This document shows positions 50,230 through 60,341 of a stretch of 64,000 nucleotides of DNA, piece after piece (position 1 is the first letter of the stretch; every line of letters starts with the position of its first letter). The DNA comes from Leuconostoc mesenteroides subsp. mesenteroides ATCC 8293. Its GTDB lineage: Bacteria > Bacillota > Bacilli > Lactobacillales > Lactobacillaceae. The position numbers and the translations under genes are program-made. The DNA is taken from positions 1,457,001-1,521,000 of the forward strand of contig NC_008531.1 of the NCBI RefSeq assembly GCF_000014445.1, written 5' to 3'. Under the pieces are notes generated by a model that saw only the letters and a list, made by a program, of their open reading frames with translations, searched no databases and was not told where the DNA came from.

Positions 50230-50243
50230 ACCATTAATCATAA

Positions 50244-50268
50244 CAAAAAAAGCCGATAATATCGACTT
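50244..50268 (-). terminator. Terminator between pknB and rsgA
   Basis: A 6-7 bp stem around 50251-50265 followed by seven T residues on the minus strand. The stem is short, so partial read-through into rsgA is likely. Confidence 0.6.
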
Positions 50269-50280
50269 TTAGACACGTTG

Positions 50281-52206
50281 TTATTGACTCGAAGAGCTCT
50301 CAGATGTGGAACTGTCCGATGATGTAGTACTAGAATCCTCACTACTTGTTGAACTACTTGAGGAACTACTGCTAGAACTAGAAGACGACGAACTACTACT
50401 ACTTGAGCTCGATTGTTCTGGTCCCTGTGAAATCGTAATTAATAAGGTGTTATCTTTTGTAATCTTTGATCCGCCACGGATTGATTGACTAATAACATGG
50501 TCCTTCTTAACAGAATTGGAGTAAGTCGTATTAAAATTAACAGTGACATCATTTTGTGATGCCCAATTTTGAACATCGCTTTGTGTGCTACTTTTAGTGA
50601 AGTCAGGGACAGTAATCTTAACCGGTCCTGTTGAGACAGTGAAAGTCACCTTTGTGGCTGTAGGGTCTACCTTCCCATTGGCATTAATAGATTGAGCTAT
50701 AATTATGCCTGCAGCTACACTATCTGACGCTTGTTGTTCTTTTTGAATTTCGTATCCTTGCGAGCGCAATTGTGCTGCTGTTACATCATAATCCGATCCA
50801 ACATAATCTCCAAAACGCACTTTTGCCTTACCAGAGGAAATAACCAAGTTGATACTGTCCCCTTTTTTTACGTCAGTTCCTTCTTTAGGGGTTGAACGCA
50901 CAACACTGCCCTTTTTGATGGTTGTCGAAGTTGTCGAAGTCACACTACCAACATTCAATCCAGCTTCTTGTATTTTCTTTTCAGCCTTGGCTCTTGTTAA
51001 GTTGGATAAGCTCGGCACAGTGATTTGACTAGCCTGAATATGAATAAACGCAAAAATAGCAATAATAGCAACAATAAAAAGCACTGCAAAAGCCAAAATT
51101 TTAGGTAATTTATTTTCACGATACTTGATGCCATTGCCCCGAAGCACACTTCTAACATAATTAGGTGTCCGGTCAACAATTTTTGCGATACTTTTAACAG
51201 CGTAACCTTTTTTACCATACTCAATGATCAGATCTTTTACTGATGGTTCCTCAGGAACTTCCTCCGGTAAAACATTAACAGAGGAAACACCATTCTTGAG
51301 CTGGTCTTGAATTTGTTCCATCGGAATAATGCGCGTTTCGTTTTCAATATCCGCAGTTGGCGCAAATCGTTGTTCATTTGAACGACGTGGCGATAGAACT
51401 GTTTTTAAATCTTCAGCCATAACTGAGACATCTAAATAACGATCCTGTGGGTTCTTAGCTGTGGCTTTTAAAATAACATTTTCTAGTGCTTGGGGAATTC
51501 TTGGATCAAAATCACGTACTGAAGGCATATCATCAGTTGCATGTTTTAGTGCTACTGCGACCGGCGTATCTCCTTCATACGGCACTTGCTTCGTTAGCAT
51601 TTCATATAACATAACACCAAGTGCATAGATATCAGACTTTGCTGATGCCATGCCCCCACGGGTTTGTTCTGGTGACAAATAATGAACTGAACCAATCACG
51701 GTATGCGTCTGCGTCAAATCTTGCTCTGACTTAGCAATTGCAATACCGAAATCGGTAATCTTCACTTGATCATTTCTGTCAATTAAAATATTTTGTGGTT
51801 TTAAATCACGATGAATAATACCTGCATTATGTGCAGCCTGCACGGCGTTTAATATTTGCATCATAATATCAACAACTTGTTGATATGCAATTGGAAAATG
51901 TTCACCAATGTATGATTTAAGATTTGTACCATCAACATATTCCATGACAATATATTGTGAACCTTGGTACTCACCAACGTCGTATACTTGGACAATATTG
52001 TCATTAATCAGTTCTGTTACTGATAAGGCCTCACGTTGAAAGCGTTTTGCCAAATCTACATCATTTTTCATATCAAGACGCATCATTTTAAACGTTACAT
52101 CACGATTAAGAAATTCATCATGCGCCAAATAAACATTGGCCATACCGCCATCGCCAAGCGATTTTATAATACGGTATCGATTGTCAACTAGTGTATCTGG
52201 TAACAT
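50281..52206 (-). CDS. pknB: PASTA-domain Ser/Thr protein kinase
   Basis: The 641-residue protein has a Hanks kinase domain (1-270: 'GDGGMANVYLA', K40, 'HRDLKPQN', 'DFG'), a juxtamembrane region, a membrane helix (about 370-390) and three or four outer PASTA domains that sense muropeptides or lipid II. Two features are unusual. Residues 325-362 look like a helix-turn-helix ('GYAVKSIAKIVDRTPNYVRS') just before the membrane. The C-terminus is a 21-serine run followed by a Ser/Thr/Glu tail. It is coupled to prpC. Confidence 0.95.
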   Translation of the reverse strand: MLPDTLVDNRYRIIKSLGDGGMANVYLAHDEFLNRDVTFKMMRLDMKNDVDLAKRFQREALSVTELINDNIVQVYDVGEYQGSQYIVMEYVDGTNLKSYIGEHFPIAYQQVVDIMMQILNAVQAAHNAGIIHRDLKPQNILIDRNDQVKITDFGIAIAKSEQDLTQTHTVIGSVHYLSPEQTRGGMASAKSDIYALGVMLYEMLTKQVPYEGDTPVAVALKHATDDMPSVRDFDPRIPQALENVILKATAKNPQDRYLDVSVMAEDLKTVLSPRRSNEQRFAPTADIENETRIIPMEQIQDQLKNGVSSVNVLPEEVPEEPSVKDLIIEYGKKGYAVKSIAKIVDRTPNYVRSVLRGNGIKYRENKLPKILAFAVLFIVAIIAIFAFIHIQASQITVPSLSNLTRAKAEKKIQEAGLNVGSVTSTTSTTIKKGSVVRSTPKEGTDVKKGDSINLVISSGKAKVRFGDYVGSDYDVTAAQLRSQGYEIQKEQQASDSVAAGIIIAQSINANGKVDPTATKVTFTVSTGPVKITVPDFTKSSTQSDVQNWASQNDVTVNFNTTYSNSVKKDHVISQSIRGGSKITKDNTLLITISQGPEQSSSSSSSSSSSSSSSSSSSSSTSSEDSSTTSSDSSTSESSSSQ

Positions 52207-52208
52207 CT

Positions 52209-52943
52209 CTAATCCTTTTCATGTGTGACGAGTACCGCCGTCACGTTATCTGGTGCGCCTTTTTCATTTGCTTGCTGAATCATATCAAAAACTTTAATAT
52301 CAAGTGGTTCTTCGTAGCGCATTATTTGCTTAATTGTCTTGTAGTCTAATACTTTTGTAATACCATCAGATGTTAGAAATAAAATATCATCTGCCACAAA
52401 ATCGTGTTGAGAAATTTCAATATCTGCGTGTTCATCAACACCTAAAAATCGTGTCACACTATTAGCGTGTACCATGTTACTAGCATCTGCACTGGCCATA
52501 GCCCCTCTACGAACGATTTCATTTTTTAAAATATGGTCATTGGACAGTTGGGTTAATTGATTATTATGCAACAAAAAGGCTTTGGAATCGCCTAAATTAG
52601 CAATCACAACTTTTTCGTCAAACAATACAGCCAAAACAACGGTCGTTGCCATCTGTGACAGCTCTTGAAAGCGTTGCCCGGCCTTTATAATAGCATCATT
52701 TTCAATTTTAGCTTGTTTTTTTAACCACGCAATTGTAGGAACAATTGTCTCCAAATCATTGCTTTCCCAAGCATGTCCGAAGTGCTCAACAGTCATTGCA
52801 CTGGCAACCTCACCGCCTTCATTCGAAGTAACGCCGTCAGCAACGATCACCATTGTCCGTCCAACTTTATTTATAAAAGAACCTACATAATCTTCATTGT
52901 CGTGGCGCTTGGATCCAGGATCCGTACGATAGGCAATTGCCAT
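52209..52943 (-). CDS. prpC: PP2C-type protein phosphatase
   Basis: This 244-residue phosphatase reverses PknB phosphorylation. Metal-binding aspartates are visible in 'RHDNEDYVGSF', 'VIVADGVTS', 'FLTSDGITKVL' and 'GAPDNVTAVLV'. It ends two bases before pknB and starts on the last base of rsmB. Confidence 0.95.
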   Translation of the reverse strand: MAIAYRTDPGSKRHDNEDYVGSFINKVGRTMVIVADGVTSNEGGEVASAMTVEHFGHAWESNDLETIVPTIAWLKKQAKIENDAIIKAGQRFQELSQMATTVVLAVLFDEKVVIANLGDSKAFLLHNNQLTQLSNDHILKNEIVRRGAMASADASNMVHANSVTRFLGVDEHADIEISQHDFVADDILFLTSDGITKVLDYKTIKQIMRYEEPLDIKVFDMIQQANEKGAPDNVTAVLVTHEKD

Positions 52944-54289
52944 TAATCATTTTTCCTCAATGTAGCAACGAAAAAGCCATCTGTATGGTAATCATCGGGA
53001 TACACATGTAAGGCTTTTTCGCCATGATCTAATTTTAATTTATACGTTGTTTCCGTTGGAATTAATTCAAAATTCGGATGGTCTTCCAAAAAATTTGTTA
53101 CAACATCGTCATTTTCTTGACGCAAGATTGTACAAGTACTGTAAACCATGATACCATTTTTTGCAAGGTTTTGGCTAACTGAATCCAAAATTTGTGTTTG
53201 TAAACGAGCTAAACTTTCGACATCTTCCAAGGTTTTATCATATCTAATTTCAGGCTTTCGACGCAATAAACCAAATCCTGAACATGGTGCATCAACTAGA
53301 ATTCGATCAAATTTTTTGTCAATTTGTTCAGGAACTTTTCTTGCATCTAGGACACGTGCATGAATTTTATCGGCTACGTGTAATCTCTCAGCATTGTTGT
53401 TAATTAACTTAATTTTATGCTCATGAACATCTAAGGCCGTAATCACAGCATCTGGAGCGCTGTATTGTGCAAGTTGCGTGGTTTTTCCACCAGGTGCCGC
53501 CGCTGCATCTAAAATACTTTTAACCTCAGGCGTCAAATGTAAACTTTCTACTGGTAGCATCGCACTTTCATCCTGTAATGTTAACCAACCATCATGGTAT
53601 GCTTTAGAACTGGCCACATGCCCACCGCTGACTAAAAACGCATGTGCAGCAACGCTAGATGCTGTAATAGTGAAATTTTCTGATTCTAGCGCAGTAACGA
53701 CTTCTTGATCAGTAGCTAGTAACGTATTAACACGAATGGATTGCTTAGGTGCATCATTGATTGTAGCAATGATTTGGCGTGCTCGTTCATCCCCATTTTG
53801 CTTAATCAACTCTTCAACCAACCAAACCGGCAAACTTGCTTCAATAGAAAGACGTTGTATGTCATCACCAATGTCGGCAACACTACGAAGGCCTTTACGA
53901 CTAATGTTATGCAAGATGGCAGTAACAAATTTTCCTGTTCCAACATGCCCTAGTATTTTAGCTACTTCAATTGATTCATTAAAGATGGCATGCTGTGGTA
54001 TTTTATCTAGGTATTCCATTTGGAAAATAGCTGTATATAGCAGCTCCCGAACCCATGGATCAATTTTTTTGCTACCTACGAAAGGTTCAAGCCAATACTC
54101 AAAAGTTAAGCGATGCTGAATGACACCGTAAACCAAAGTTGTTAATAAACGAGTATCTGCTTCACCCAGCTTATGTTGCTTGATCACTTGATTTAATTGT
54201 AGATTAGAATATGCACCATTTTTTATTTTGGCTAGTGTTTGAACTGCTAAAACACGTGGATTGTCACTGTAAACTCGTTTATCGCTCAT
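52943..54289 (-). CDS. rsmB: 16S rRNA (cytosine-C5)-methyltransferase RsmB
   Basis: RsmB methylates C967 of 16S rRNA. The 448-residue protein has an N-terminal NusB-like RNA-binding domain and the Nol1/Nop2 methyltransferase with 'DAAAAPGGKTTQLA' and catalytic cysteines in 'DAPCSGFGLLRR' and 'YSTCTI'. It overlaps fmt by 11 bases. Confidence 0.96.
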   Translation of the reverse strand: MSDKRVYSDNPRVLAVQTLAKIKNGAYSNLQLNQVIKQHKLGEADTRLLTTLVYGVIQHRLTFEYWLEPFVGSKKIDPWVRELLYTAIFQMEYLDKIPQHAIFNESIEVAKILGHVGTGKFVTAILHNISRKGLRSVADIGDDIQRLSIEASLPVWLVEELIKQNGDERARQIIATINDAPKQSIRVNTLLATDQEVVTALESENFTITASSVAAHAFLVSGGHVASSKAYHDGWLTLQDESAMLPVESLHLTPEVKSILDAAAAPGGKTTQLAQYSAPDAVITALDVHEHKIKLINNNAERLHVADKIHARVLDARKVPEQIDKKFDRILVDAPCSGFGLLRRKPEIRYDKTLEDVESLARLQTQILDSVSQNLAKNGIMVYSTCTILRQENDDVVTNFLEDHPNFELIPTETTYKLKLDHGEKALHVYPDDYHTDGFFVATLRKND

Positions 54290-55244
54290 TAATTGTTGCC
54301 CATTTCTGACCTACTTCAAGATCTTTTCCAGCGCCATTTAAATAGGCACTAATCGCCATTTCTGATTTACCTGCCGGCTGTAGTCGGTTGATTTGAACAA
54401 CCGTACCATTTGCGGAGGCCACTTTTAATTGTTTTTTGCTTTTCTCAACAATGGTGCCCGGTTCTTGCGCTGTTAATTCAGACAAGGGTGTCACATCAGT
54501 GATTTTCACGCGTTGATCCAAAACCTGCACAAAAGCTGGATGAGTTGGATATAAACCACGTATATGCCAGTCTAGTTCTTGGGCTGTTTCTGTTGCAAAA
54601 TTAAGATTCTGCATGTCGTGCGGTATATTTGGTGAAAAAGTAACTTCTTCTTCATTTTGTACTACTGGGTCAATATTACCGGTAGCGATTTTAGGGAGTG
54701 TCTTTAATAGCAAATCACGTCCAGCAATGCTTAATTTGTCAAACATCGTGCCAACATTATCGGTGCTCGTAATTGGAACTTTTATCGTATCAATAACATC
54801 ACCGGCATCCATTTTTTTGACCATGTACATAATTGAAACACCGGTTTCTTTATCGCCATTCATAATGGCATAATGAACTGGTGCACCACCTCGATATTTT
54901 GGTAATAATGAAGCATGCGTGTTAACTGCAGCAATTTTGGCCGCGTCTAATAATTTTGTAGGTAAAAATTGTCCAAATGCTGCGGTCACGATGAAATCAG
55001 GATTAATATCAATGACTTGTTGCATCTCAGGAGAACCACTTATTTTTTCTGGTTGTAAAACAGGCACGTTCTGCGCCAGTGCTGCAACTTTAACAGGACT
55101 TGGTGTTAAAGTATGCTTGCGTCCCTGTGGGCGATCGGGTTGTGTCACAACAGCCTTCACATCATAATTATTATTTTCAAGAAGCGCTTCTAATATCGGT
55201 ACTGCAAAACTTGGAGTGCCCATTAATACTACTGAATATGTCAT
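54279..55244 (-). CDS. fmt: Methionyl-tRNA formyltransferase
   Basis: Fmt formylates initiator Met-tRNA. The 321-residue protein has 'MGTPSFAVPILEALL', the catalytic 'NTHASLLPKYRGGAPVHYAI', and a C-terminal OB domain. The usual partner def is not adjacent. A terminator lies between it and priA. Confidence 0.97.
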   Translation of the reverse strand: MTYSVVLMGTPSFAVPILEALLENNNYDVKAVVTQPDRPQGRKHTLTPSPVKVAALAQNVPVLQPEKISGSPEMQQVIDINPDFIVTAAFGQFLPTKLLDAAKIAAVNTHASLLPKYRGGAPVHYAIMNGDKETGVSIMYMVKKMDAGDVIDTIKVPITSTDNVGTMFDKLSIAGRDLLLKTLPKIATGNIDPVVQNEEEVTFSPNIPHDMQNLNFATETAQELDWHIRGLYPTHPAFVQVLDQRVKITDVTPLSELTAQEPGTIVEKSKKQLKVASANGTVVQINRLQPAGKSEMAISAYLNGAGKDLEVGQKWATINER

Positions 55245-55301
55245 TTTATACCTCTCAAACAGCTGTGTTAGGGTGTTTTATTTTTTATTCGCACGATAAC
55301 A

Positions 55302-55328
55302 CAAAAATGTCCGAGCAATCTCGGACAG
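55302..55328 (-). terminator. Terminator of priA
   Basis: A perfect 8-bp stem TGTCCGAG with CTCGGACA, 4-base loop, followed by TTTTT on the minus strand. Confidence 0.85.
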
Positions 55329-55351
55329 TTATCAGTATTTATTATAACACA

Positions 55352-57763
55352 TCACATAAATGAGACAGGATCACGATCAATGCTTAGCTGCAAATCACCT
55401 TTAGCCTTTTGTGCGCGATTTTGTAGTTCCTGTAGCAACGTGTCCATTTCATTACGTTTTTTAAACTTTAGGATAATTTGAAAGTAATAGCGCTTGCGCA
55501 TTTTAGCAATTGGCTTTGGCGAAGGTCCTAAAATAATCACATCTTTCTTAGCATGCAAACGTAGCCAGCGCGCAACTTTCAGCATTTGAATGGCGGCTTG
55601 ATTTTCATCTGAATGGCTGGCTTGTATCTGAACCGTGTAGTAGTACGGTGCGTAATTTCCAGCATGCCGGACGGCCATCTCTTGTCTGTAAAAACCTTCA
55701 TAATCATGATTTTGAGCATAAGTAATTGCATAATGCTGTGGATTGAACGTTTGCACCAACACCTCACCAGGTTTTTTAGCCCGTCCAGCTCGCCCACTAA
55801 CTTGGGTCAACAATTGAAATGTACGTTCACTGGCATGGAAATCCGGCAATCCCAAAGAGGTATCTGCATTCAAAACACCGACTAAAGTAACATCAGGAAA
55901 GTCGAGTCCTTTAGCAATCATTTGCGTGCCTAATAAAATATCTGCCTCATGATTACCGAATTTTTGAAGCATCTTATCCATACTACCCTTTTTGCGTGTC
56001 GTATCTTGATCCATACGAATCACCCGCGCATCAGGAAATAATTCTTGTAACTCAGCTTCAACCTTTTCTGTACCAGTCCCGTAATAACGTATACGTTTAG
56101 AACCACATTGCGCACAGATAGTGGGTATTTTTTCTTCATGACCACAGTAGTGGCACTTCAGTGTATGTGTGTCCATGTGCAGTGTCATAGCTAAATTACA
56201 ATTAGGATCACATGGAACATAACCACAGTCTCGACACATCACGAAGCTTGAAAATCCTCGGCGATTGAGCATCAACACACTTTGTTCATCTTTCGCCAAA
56301 CGGTCGGCTAATTTGATACGTAATTCTTCCGAAAAATTGGTCTCTGGTCCTCGTGACAGCGTTTCTTTCATATCAATCACATTAACGCTCGGTAGTTTTG
56401 CGCCTCCTGCGCGCTGTGTCAGTGTTAATAGTTCATAAACACCGCGTTGTGCTCGCGCACGGCTCTCCAAAGAAGGTGTCGCTGAGCCCAAAATAACCGG
56501 TATTTGATAGTATTGACCACGCCAGAGTGCGATATTTCTGGCATCATACCGCGGATTATCAGACTGTTTATAGGTTGTTTCATGTTCTTCATCAACAATA
56601 ATTAAACCAATATTTGTCAGTGGGGCAAACACAGCAGAACGTGCACCAACAACAATTTTCACATCACCGCGCTCAATTCTACGCCACTCATCGTAGCGTT
56701 CACCATCACTTAATCCCGAATGTAAAACTGCTGTCTGGGCACCAAAACGGCCTTTGACCCTTCTAACCATTTGTGGCGTGAGGGCAATTTCAGGCACCAA
56801 AAAAAGAACCGTTTTTCCCTGCTCAAAAACATGTTGTGCCACCTGCAAGTAAACTTCAGTTTTACCTGAGCCAGTAATGCCTTCAAGTAAAAATGGTTGG
56901 AACCTTTGCGCATCAAATGTACCAGAAATACGTTCATAGGCCTCTTGTTGCTGCGCATTTAACTCAAGTAACGCTGTTTGTTTAACTTCAGCATGAAATG
57001 GATCGCGAAGAAGCTCCACTTTTGTTTTCATTAACCATTTTTTAGTTGCAGCTTGGTTTAAGACGGCGTCACTGATATCGATAACATCCTGCAGATCCTT
57101 TTTCACCCATGTTTCAGCCAAATGACTGAGTATGAACTGCAACAACGTTTCTTGTTTCTTTGCTGAAGATCGTAATCCTCTTAACTCATCCTCCAAAAAT
57201 TCAACATCATCACTGAACTGATAAGCTAATTGTGTCTTTATCTTCGCCTTGTCATGCACTGCCACTTCTACATCAATTTTATGTTGACGACGTAGCTTAA
57301 GCAAAGTTGCCATATCTGGCTCAGTAAAGTCGCCTGTTTTAAAAGCTATCTCATCAAGCCCTTTAAATAAACGATCACGTACATCGTCATCCACTTCGTC
57401 AATAATCCTTAAAGTACGCTCGTAGTTTGCTTTAAACACATTTGGCAGCATCGTTTGTAAAATTGTAATTCGAAAAGCAAATGTTTCACTGGCTAAGTAA
57501 TCAGATAGATTTAGTAGTTCTGTATTTAATACCGGTGTTAAATCTAATATTTGCTGAATTGGGCGCACTTGTTCCTCTGGTAAGTCAGTTGAAGCGATTA
57601 AACCAACAACAAATCCCATCACATTCCGGCGACCAAAAGGCACCGTCACACGCATGCCCAACAATAGCGAATCTATCATATTTTCCGGAACGGCATAGGT
57701 ATAAGGCTGATCAGTTTGCATTGTTGGCACATCAACAATGATTTGTGCGTATTGTTTCGTCAT
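55352..57763 (-). CDS. priA: Primosomal protein N' (helicase PriA)
   Basis: PriA restarts stalled replication forks. The 803-residue protein has the N-terminal 3'-end-binding domain, Walker A 'EGITGSGKTEVYLQ', the 'DEEHE' box, and a two-zinc cysteine module ('CRDCGYVPCDPNC', 'CHYCG', 'CAQCG') inside the helicase. Its start overlaps the GNAT gene by four bases. Confidence 0.97.
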   Translation of the reverse strand: MTKQYAQIIVDVPTMQTDQPYTYAVPENMIDSLLLGMRVTVPFGRRNVMGFVVGLIASTDLPEEQVRPIQQILDLTPVLNTELLNLSDYLASETFAFRITILQTMLPNVFKANYERTLRIIDEVDDDVRDRLFKGLDEIAFKTGDFTEPDMATLLKLRRQHKIDVEVAVHDKAKIKTQLAYQFSDDVEFLEDELRGLRSSAKKQETLLQFILSHLAETWVKKDLQDVIDISDAVLNQAATKKWLMKTKVELLRDPFHAEVKQTALLELNAQQQEAYERISGTFDAQRFQPFLLEGITGSGKTEVYLQVAQHVFEQGKTVLFLVPEIALTPQMVRRVKGRFGAQTAVLHSGLSDGERYDEWRRIERGDVKIVVGARSAVFAPLTNIGLIIVDEEHETTYKQSDNPRYDARNIALWRGQYYQIPVILGSATPSLESRARAQRGVYELLTLTQRAGGAKLPSVNVIDMKETLSRGPETNFSEELRIKLADRLAKDEQSVLMLNRRGFSSFVMCRDCGYVPCDPNCNLAMTLHMDTHTLKCHYCGHEEKIPTICAQCGSKRIRYYGTGTEKVEAELQELFPDARVIRMDQDTTRKKGSMDKMLQKFGNHEADILLGTQMIAKGLDFPDVTLVGVLNADTSLGLPDFHASERTFQLLTQVSGRAGRAKKPGEVLVQTFNPQHYAITYAQNHDYEGFYRQEMAVRHAGNYAPYYYTVQIQASHSDENQAAIQMLKVARWLRLHAKKDVIILGPSPKPIAKMRKRYYFQIILKFKKRNEMDTLLQELQNRAQKAKGDLQLSIDRDPVSFM

Positions 57764-58314
57764 AACTCTATTTTACCAGAGGGGCTTATAGGCGTCATTT
57801 CATTTCGCAAAATGCCATATTTCATGCTATCCCAATACTGACCTTGCCACCATCTCACTTGTCGGATTTGTCCTTCTAATTTTAAGCCCAGTTTCTCGCT
57901 TACACGCATCATAGCCTTATTACCAGACCAAGTGGTTAAACCAATATGTGGTAAACTGTCATATTGCTCAAATAATATTTCCAACCACATACCTAATGCA
58001 CGGGTGCCAATTCCTTGTTGCCATGTTGCTTGTTGATAAATAACAATTCCTACCTCAAGCCAAGATTTTAGTTGTCCATCCTCAAAATATGCACTCACAC
58101 TACCAATAATTTGACCGTCGTATAAAATAACCCGCCGATTCATATTATTCACGAATCTTTCAGGGCCAATATTATTGATAAAATCGTCTTTTTTAGGTAA
58201 CACATCTTTAAAATATGGTCCGTTCCATTTAGTCCACTCAGCTTGCGGATCACTATAAGCTGTTTCCCAAAATAACGCTAAATCTTCTGTTTTGAATTGT
58301 CGTAATTTTATCAT
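57760..58314 (-). CDS. GNAT family N-acetyltransferase
   Basis: The 184-residue protein has the RimJ/RimL-type GNAT pattern: 'IGSVSAYF', the acetyl-CoA loop 'QQATWQQGIGTRALGMWLE', and 'VSEKLGLKLEGQIRQVRWW'. The substrate is unknown. It overlaps priA by four bases, so translation is coupled. Confidence 0.85.
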   Translation of the reverse strand: MIKLRQFKTEDLALFWETAYSDPQAEWTKWNGPYFKDVLPKKDDFINNIGPERFVNNMNRRVILYDGQIIGSVSAYFEDGQLKSWLEVGIVIYQQATWQQGIGTRALGMWLEILFEQYDSLPHIGLTTWSGNKAMMRVSEKLGLKLEGQIRQVRWWQGQYWDSMKYGILRNEMTPISPSGKIEL

Positions 58315-58324
58315 TTTTACCTTT

Positions 58325-58353
58325 CAAAAAAAACCGGTATAAAACCAGTTTTT
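58325..58353 (-). terminator. Terminator of nadR
   Basis: AAAACTGGT pairs with ACCGGTTTT (one wobble), followed by eight T residues on the minus strand. Confidence 0.85.
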
Positions 58354-58355
58354 CT

Positions 58356-59498
58356 CTAAATATGCTTAATATTAAATCCTGTTCTAGTTTGAATAGCATC
58401 TAGTGCTTGTAAGTAACGTGCATAATATCCATAAGGATCATCACTATCGCCTTTTGCATCAAGAATTACTAGTTTGTCCGTAAATCCATATTCTTCAATC
58501 ACTTCTAACAAATGGCGGTGGAAAGCCCAACGCGAATCATTATCTGAAGTTGTCATATTTCGGAAGCCGTCATCAACATAAGGAGTCACCGGTGGAATAA
58601 GTAGAATTAAGTCAATCAACTCCTCACCAATTGTATTATCAAACAATGGCTTCAGCTGCGCATTATCCACATCGTTTAACCACATATCTGCGTATACTTT
58701 GGTCACCATTGCATCAGTATCAAAAATCGTTAGACCATTGTTAGCTGGAGAGTTAATTTCTCTTGAGTTCGCATCATATTGTCCTTGAATTAAACGGATG
58801 TAGTCTTTAACGACTAACTCTTCATCGCTAACATTCGATTTTTCTTGATACTCACGAGCATACTCTTCTGAAAATGGTGAATTACTTGTTCGAGCCAAAC
58901 GACGTACTAATGTGGATTTTCCTGTTGAAGCTGATCCCATCACCGTGACTTTTTTAGCAAAATGGCGTCGAAAAACACGGTTAATGTAATCCCAATTTCC
59001 AATAGGATCTTTTCGAATATCTGTTGCTGATATTTTTAATACAGTGCGATCCATCAAGCTCACTTTGAACTGACCGTTCTTCGGTAATCTTGTTTCTAAT
59101 TGATTTTTGTAATCTTTCTCACCGGTATAAAATGTAATCGTTGCATCTTTATTAACAATATTACGCTTAACCGTTTCAACAATTATTCGTGTCCACTCAT
59201 CCCAACCATCAGGCATCATTGGGATATTGTCTTCATTGATGTAATCAACTTTAATATCTGTTTCGTCACTAAATGCTTCTCTCAAATAGCGAAAACGTTT
59301 CTCAACGGATAATCCGATTTGGTACCCTCTATCGTTTGTGTAACCAGAAGCAATAACAACGACACCATCATTTAAGGCAGCCGCTTTATAAATTTCTGCT
59401 TGGTGCCCTACGTGCATTGGTGCTAACGTACCAAAGAAAACGCCAATTTTGTCACCTTGAAGATCATCTGTGAATAAGTTCCCTGCAATTGTTCTCAT
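58356..59498 (-). CDS. nadR: NadR-type NMN adenylyltransferase/ribosylnicotinamide kinase
   Basis: The 380-residue protein joins an N-terminal NMN adenylyltransferase ('VFFGTLAPMHVGHQAEIY', 'ISATDIRKDP') and a C-terminal ribosylnicotinamide kinase with P-loop 'GSASTGKST'. It makes NAD from nicotinamide riboside. It lacks the N-terminal HTH of enterobacterial NadR, so it is enzymatic only. It is just downstream of pnuC, the riboside importer. A TATAAT lies only ten bases before the start and no ribosome-binding site is evident. Confidence 0.93.
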   Translation of the reverse strand: MRTIAGNLFTDDLQGDKIGVFFGTLAPMHVGHQAEIYKAAALNDGVVVIASGYTNDRGYQIGLSVEKRFRYLREAFSDETDIKVDYINEDNIPMMPDGWDEWTRIIVETVKRNIVNKDATITFYTGEKDYKNQLETRLPKNGQFKVSLMDRTVLKISATDIRKDPIGNWDYINRVFRRHFAKKVTVMGSASTGKSTLVRRLARTSNSPFSEEYAREYQEKSNVSDEELVVKDYIRLIQGQYDANSREINSPANNGLTIFDTDAMVTKVYADMWLNDVDNAQLKPLFDNTIGEELIDLILLIPPVTPYVDDGFRNMTTSDNDSRWAFHRHLLEVIEEYGFTDKLVILDAKGDSDDPYGYYARYLQALDAIQTRTGFNIKHI

Positions 59499-59543
59499 GA
59501 CTTTATTAATTATATCCTATTAAAATTTGAACATTGCGCATGT

Positions 59544-60311
59544 TCATTCTTTTTTGGTTAACTTTCGCCACTGAATAATACCGTATATAGCATTGACAGA
59601 TAAGGCGAGGTTCATACCTAACATAGCAAACGCACTAGGATCCGCATGTCCCGTCCAAGCACGTCCCCACAAAACAATTTCGACTATATCAAAGAGTAGC
59701 CAAGCATACCATGATTCCGCAAACTTTGCGGTTTGCAGAATTTGAGCCCCCATTGATATGGTTGTTGTCAATCCATCCATGTACGGTTGTCTTGACCCAG
59801 CCTGATGTAAAATCATACCAACAATCACTAATATAACTAGGAATACTGGGATAACTAGAAGCCATTGTTTGAAGGTCATATATTTAGTCGCTACCACATC
59901 TTGACTGTCTTTTTCTGATAAATTATCGCGTTTCATAAAGCCAAGCCAAGCTGCAACACCAACAAATTGCATAACAACCCAAAATGCACTTAAAGCAACC
60001 TCACCAAACAACTGTGACTGAAAGGCCAATGGCATGTACATAACAGAATAAATCAGGCCCCAAAAATAATTTGTTATACGACCCTTGGCGACCAATACAA
60101 CAGTGATAATGTTCATCATCCCGGTTGCCAAGCCAAACCAATCGAGCGTGCTATTGTGAACAACACCCAGTGTCCAAACTAGTAATTGCAGTAAAATCAG
60201 TACTAAAAACAATACACCTTCAGCCCATTTCCAGCCAAATAACAATTCTTTGAAAATGTTCACGGGGTTAAAGTAGCGCCAAAAACGATGCCAGACTGGT
60301 TCCTCAACCAT
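59544..60311 (-). CDS. pnuC: Nicotinamide riboside transporter PnuC
   Basis: PnuC facilitates uptake of nicotinamide riboside, trapped by NadR phosphorylation. The 255-residue protein has about seven membrane helices, rich in Trp, with the family segments 'TNYFWGLIYSVMYM' and 'ESWYAWLLFDIVEIVLW'. GGGAGA lies before the start. A 7-bp hairpin (TGAACAT/ATGTTCA, 59528-59546) sits at its stop codon before nadR. Confidence 0.93.
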   Translation of the reverse strand: MVEEPVWHRFWRYFNPVNIFKELLFGWKWAEGVLFLVLILLQLLVWTLGVVHNSTLDWFGLATGMMNIITVVLVAKGRITNYFWGLIYSVMYMPLAFQSQLFGEVALSAFWVVMQFVGVAAWLGFMKRDNLSEKDSQDVVATKYMTFKQWLLVIPVFLVILVIVGMILHQAGSRQPYMDGLTTTISMGAQILQTAKFAESWYAWLLFDIVEIVLWGRAWTGHADPSAFAMLGMNLALSVNAIYGIIQWRKLTKKE

Positions 60312-60341
60312 TATAGATTCTCCCTAATAATTATTTATTTC

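Noticed and set aside
50330..50412. Possible tandem repeat or microsatellite
   Set aside because: The codons are mixed among all six for serine, so it is a protein-level repeat, not a DNA array or CRISPR.
55333..55345. Extended -10 TGTTATAAT at the end of priA
   Set aside because: It sits directly before the priA terminator, so any transcript would end after a few bases; probably chance.
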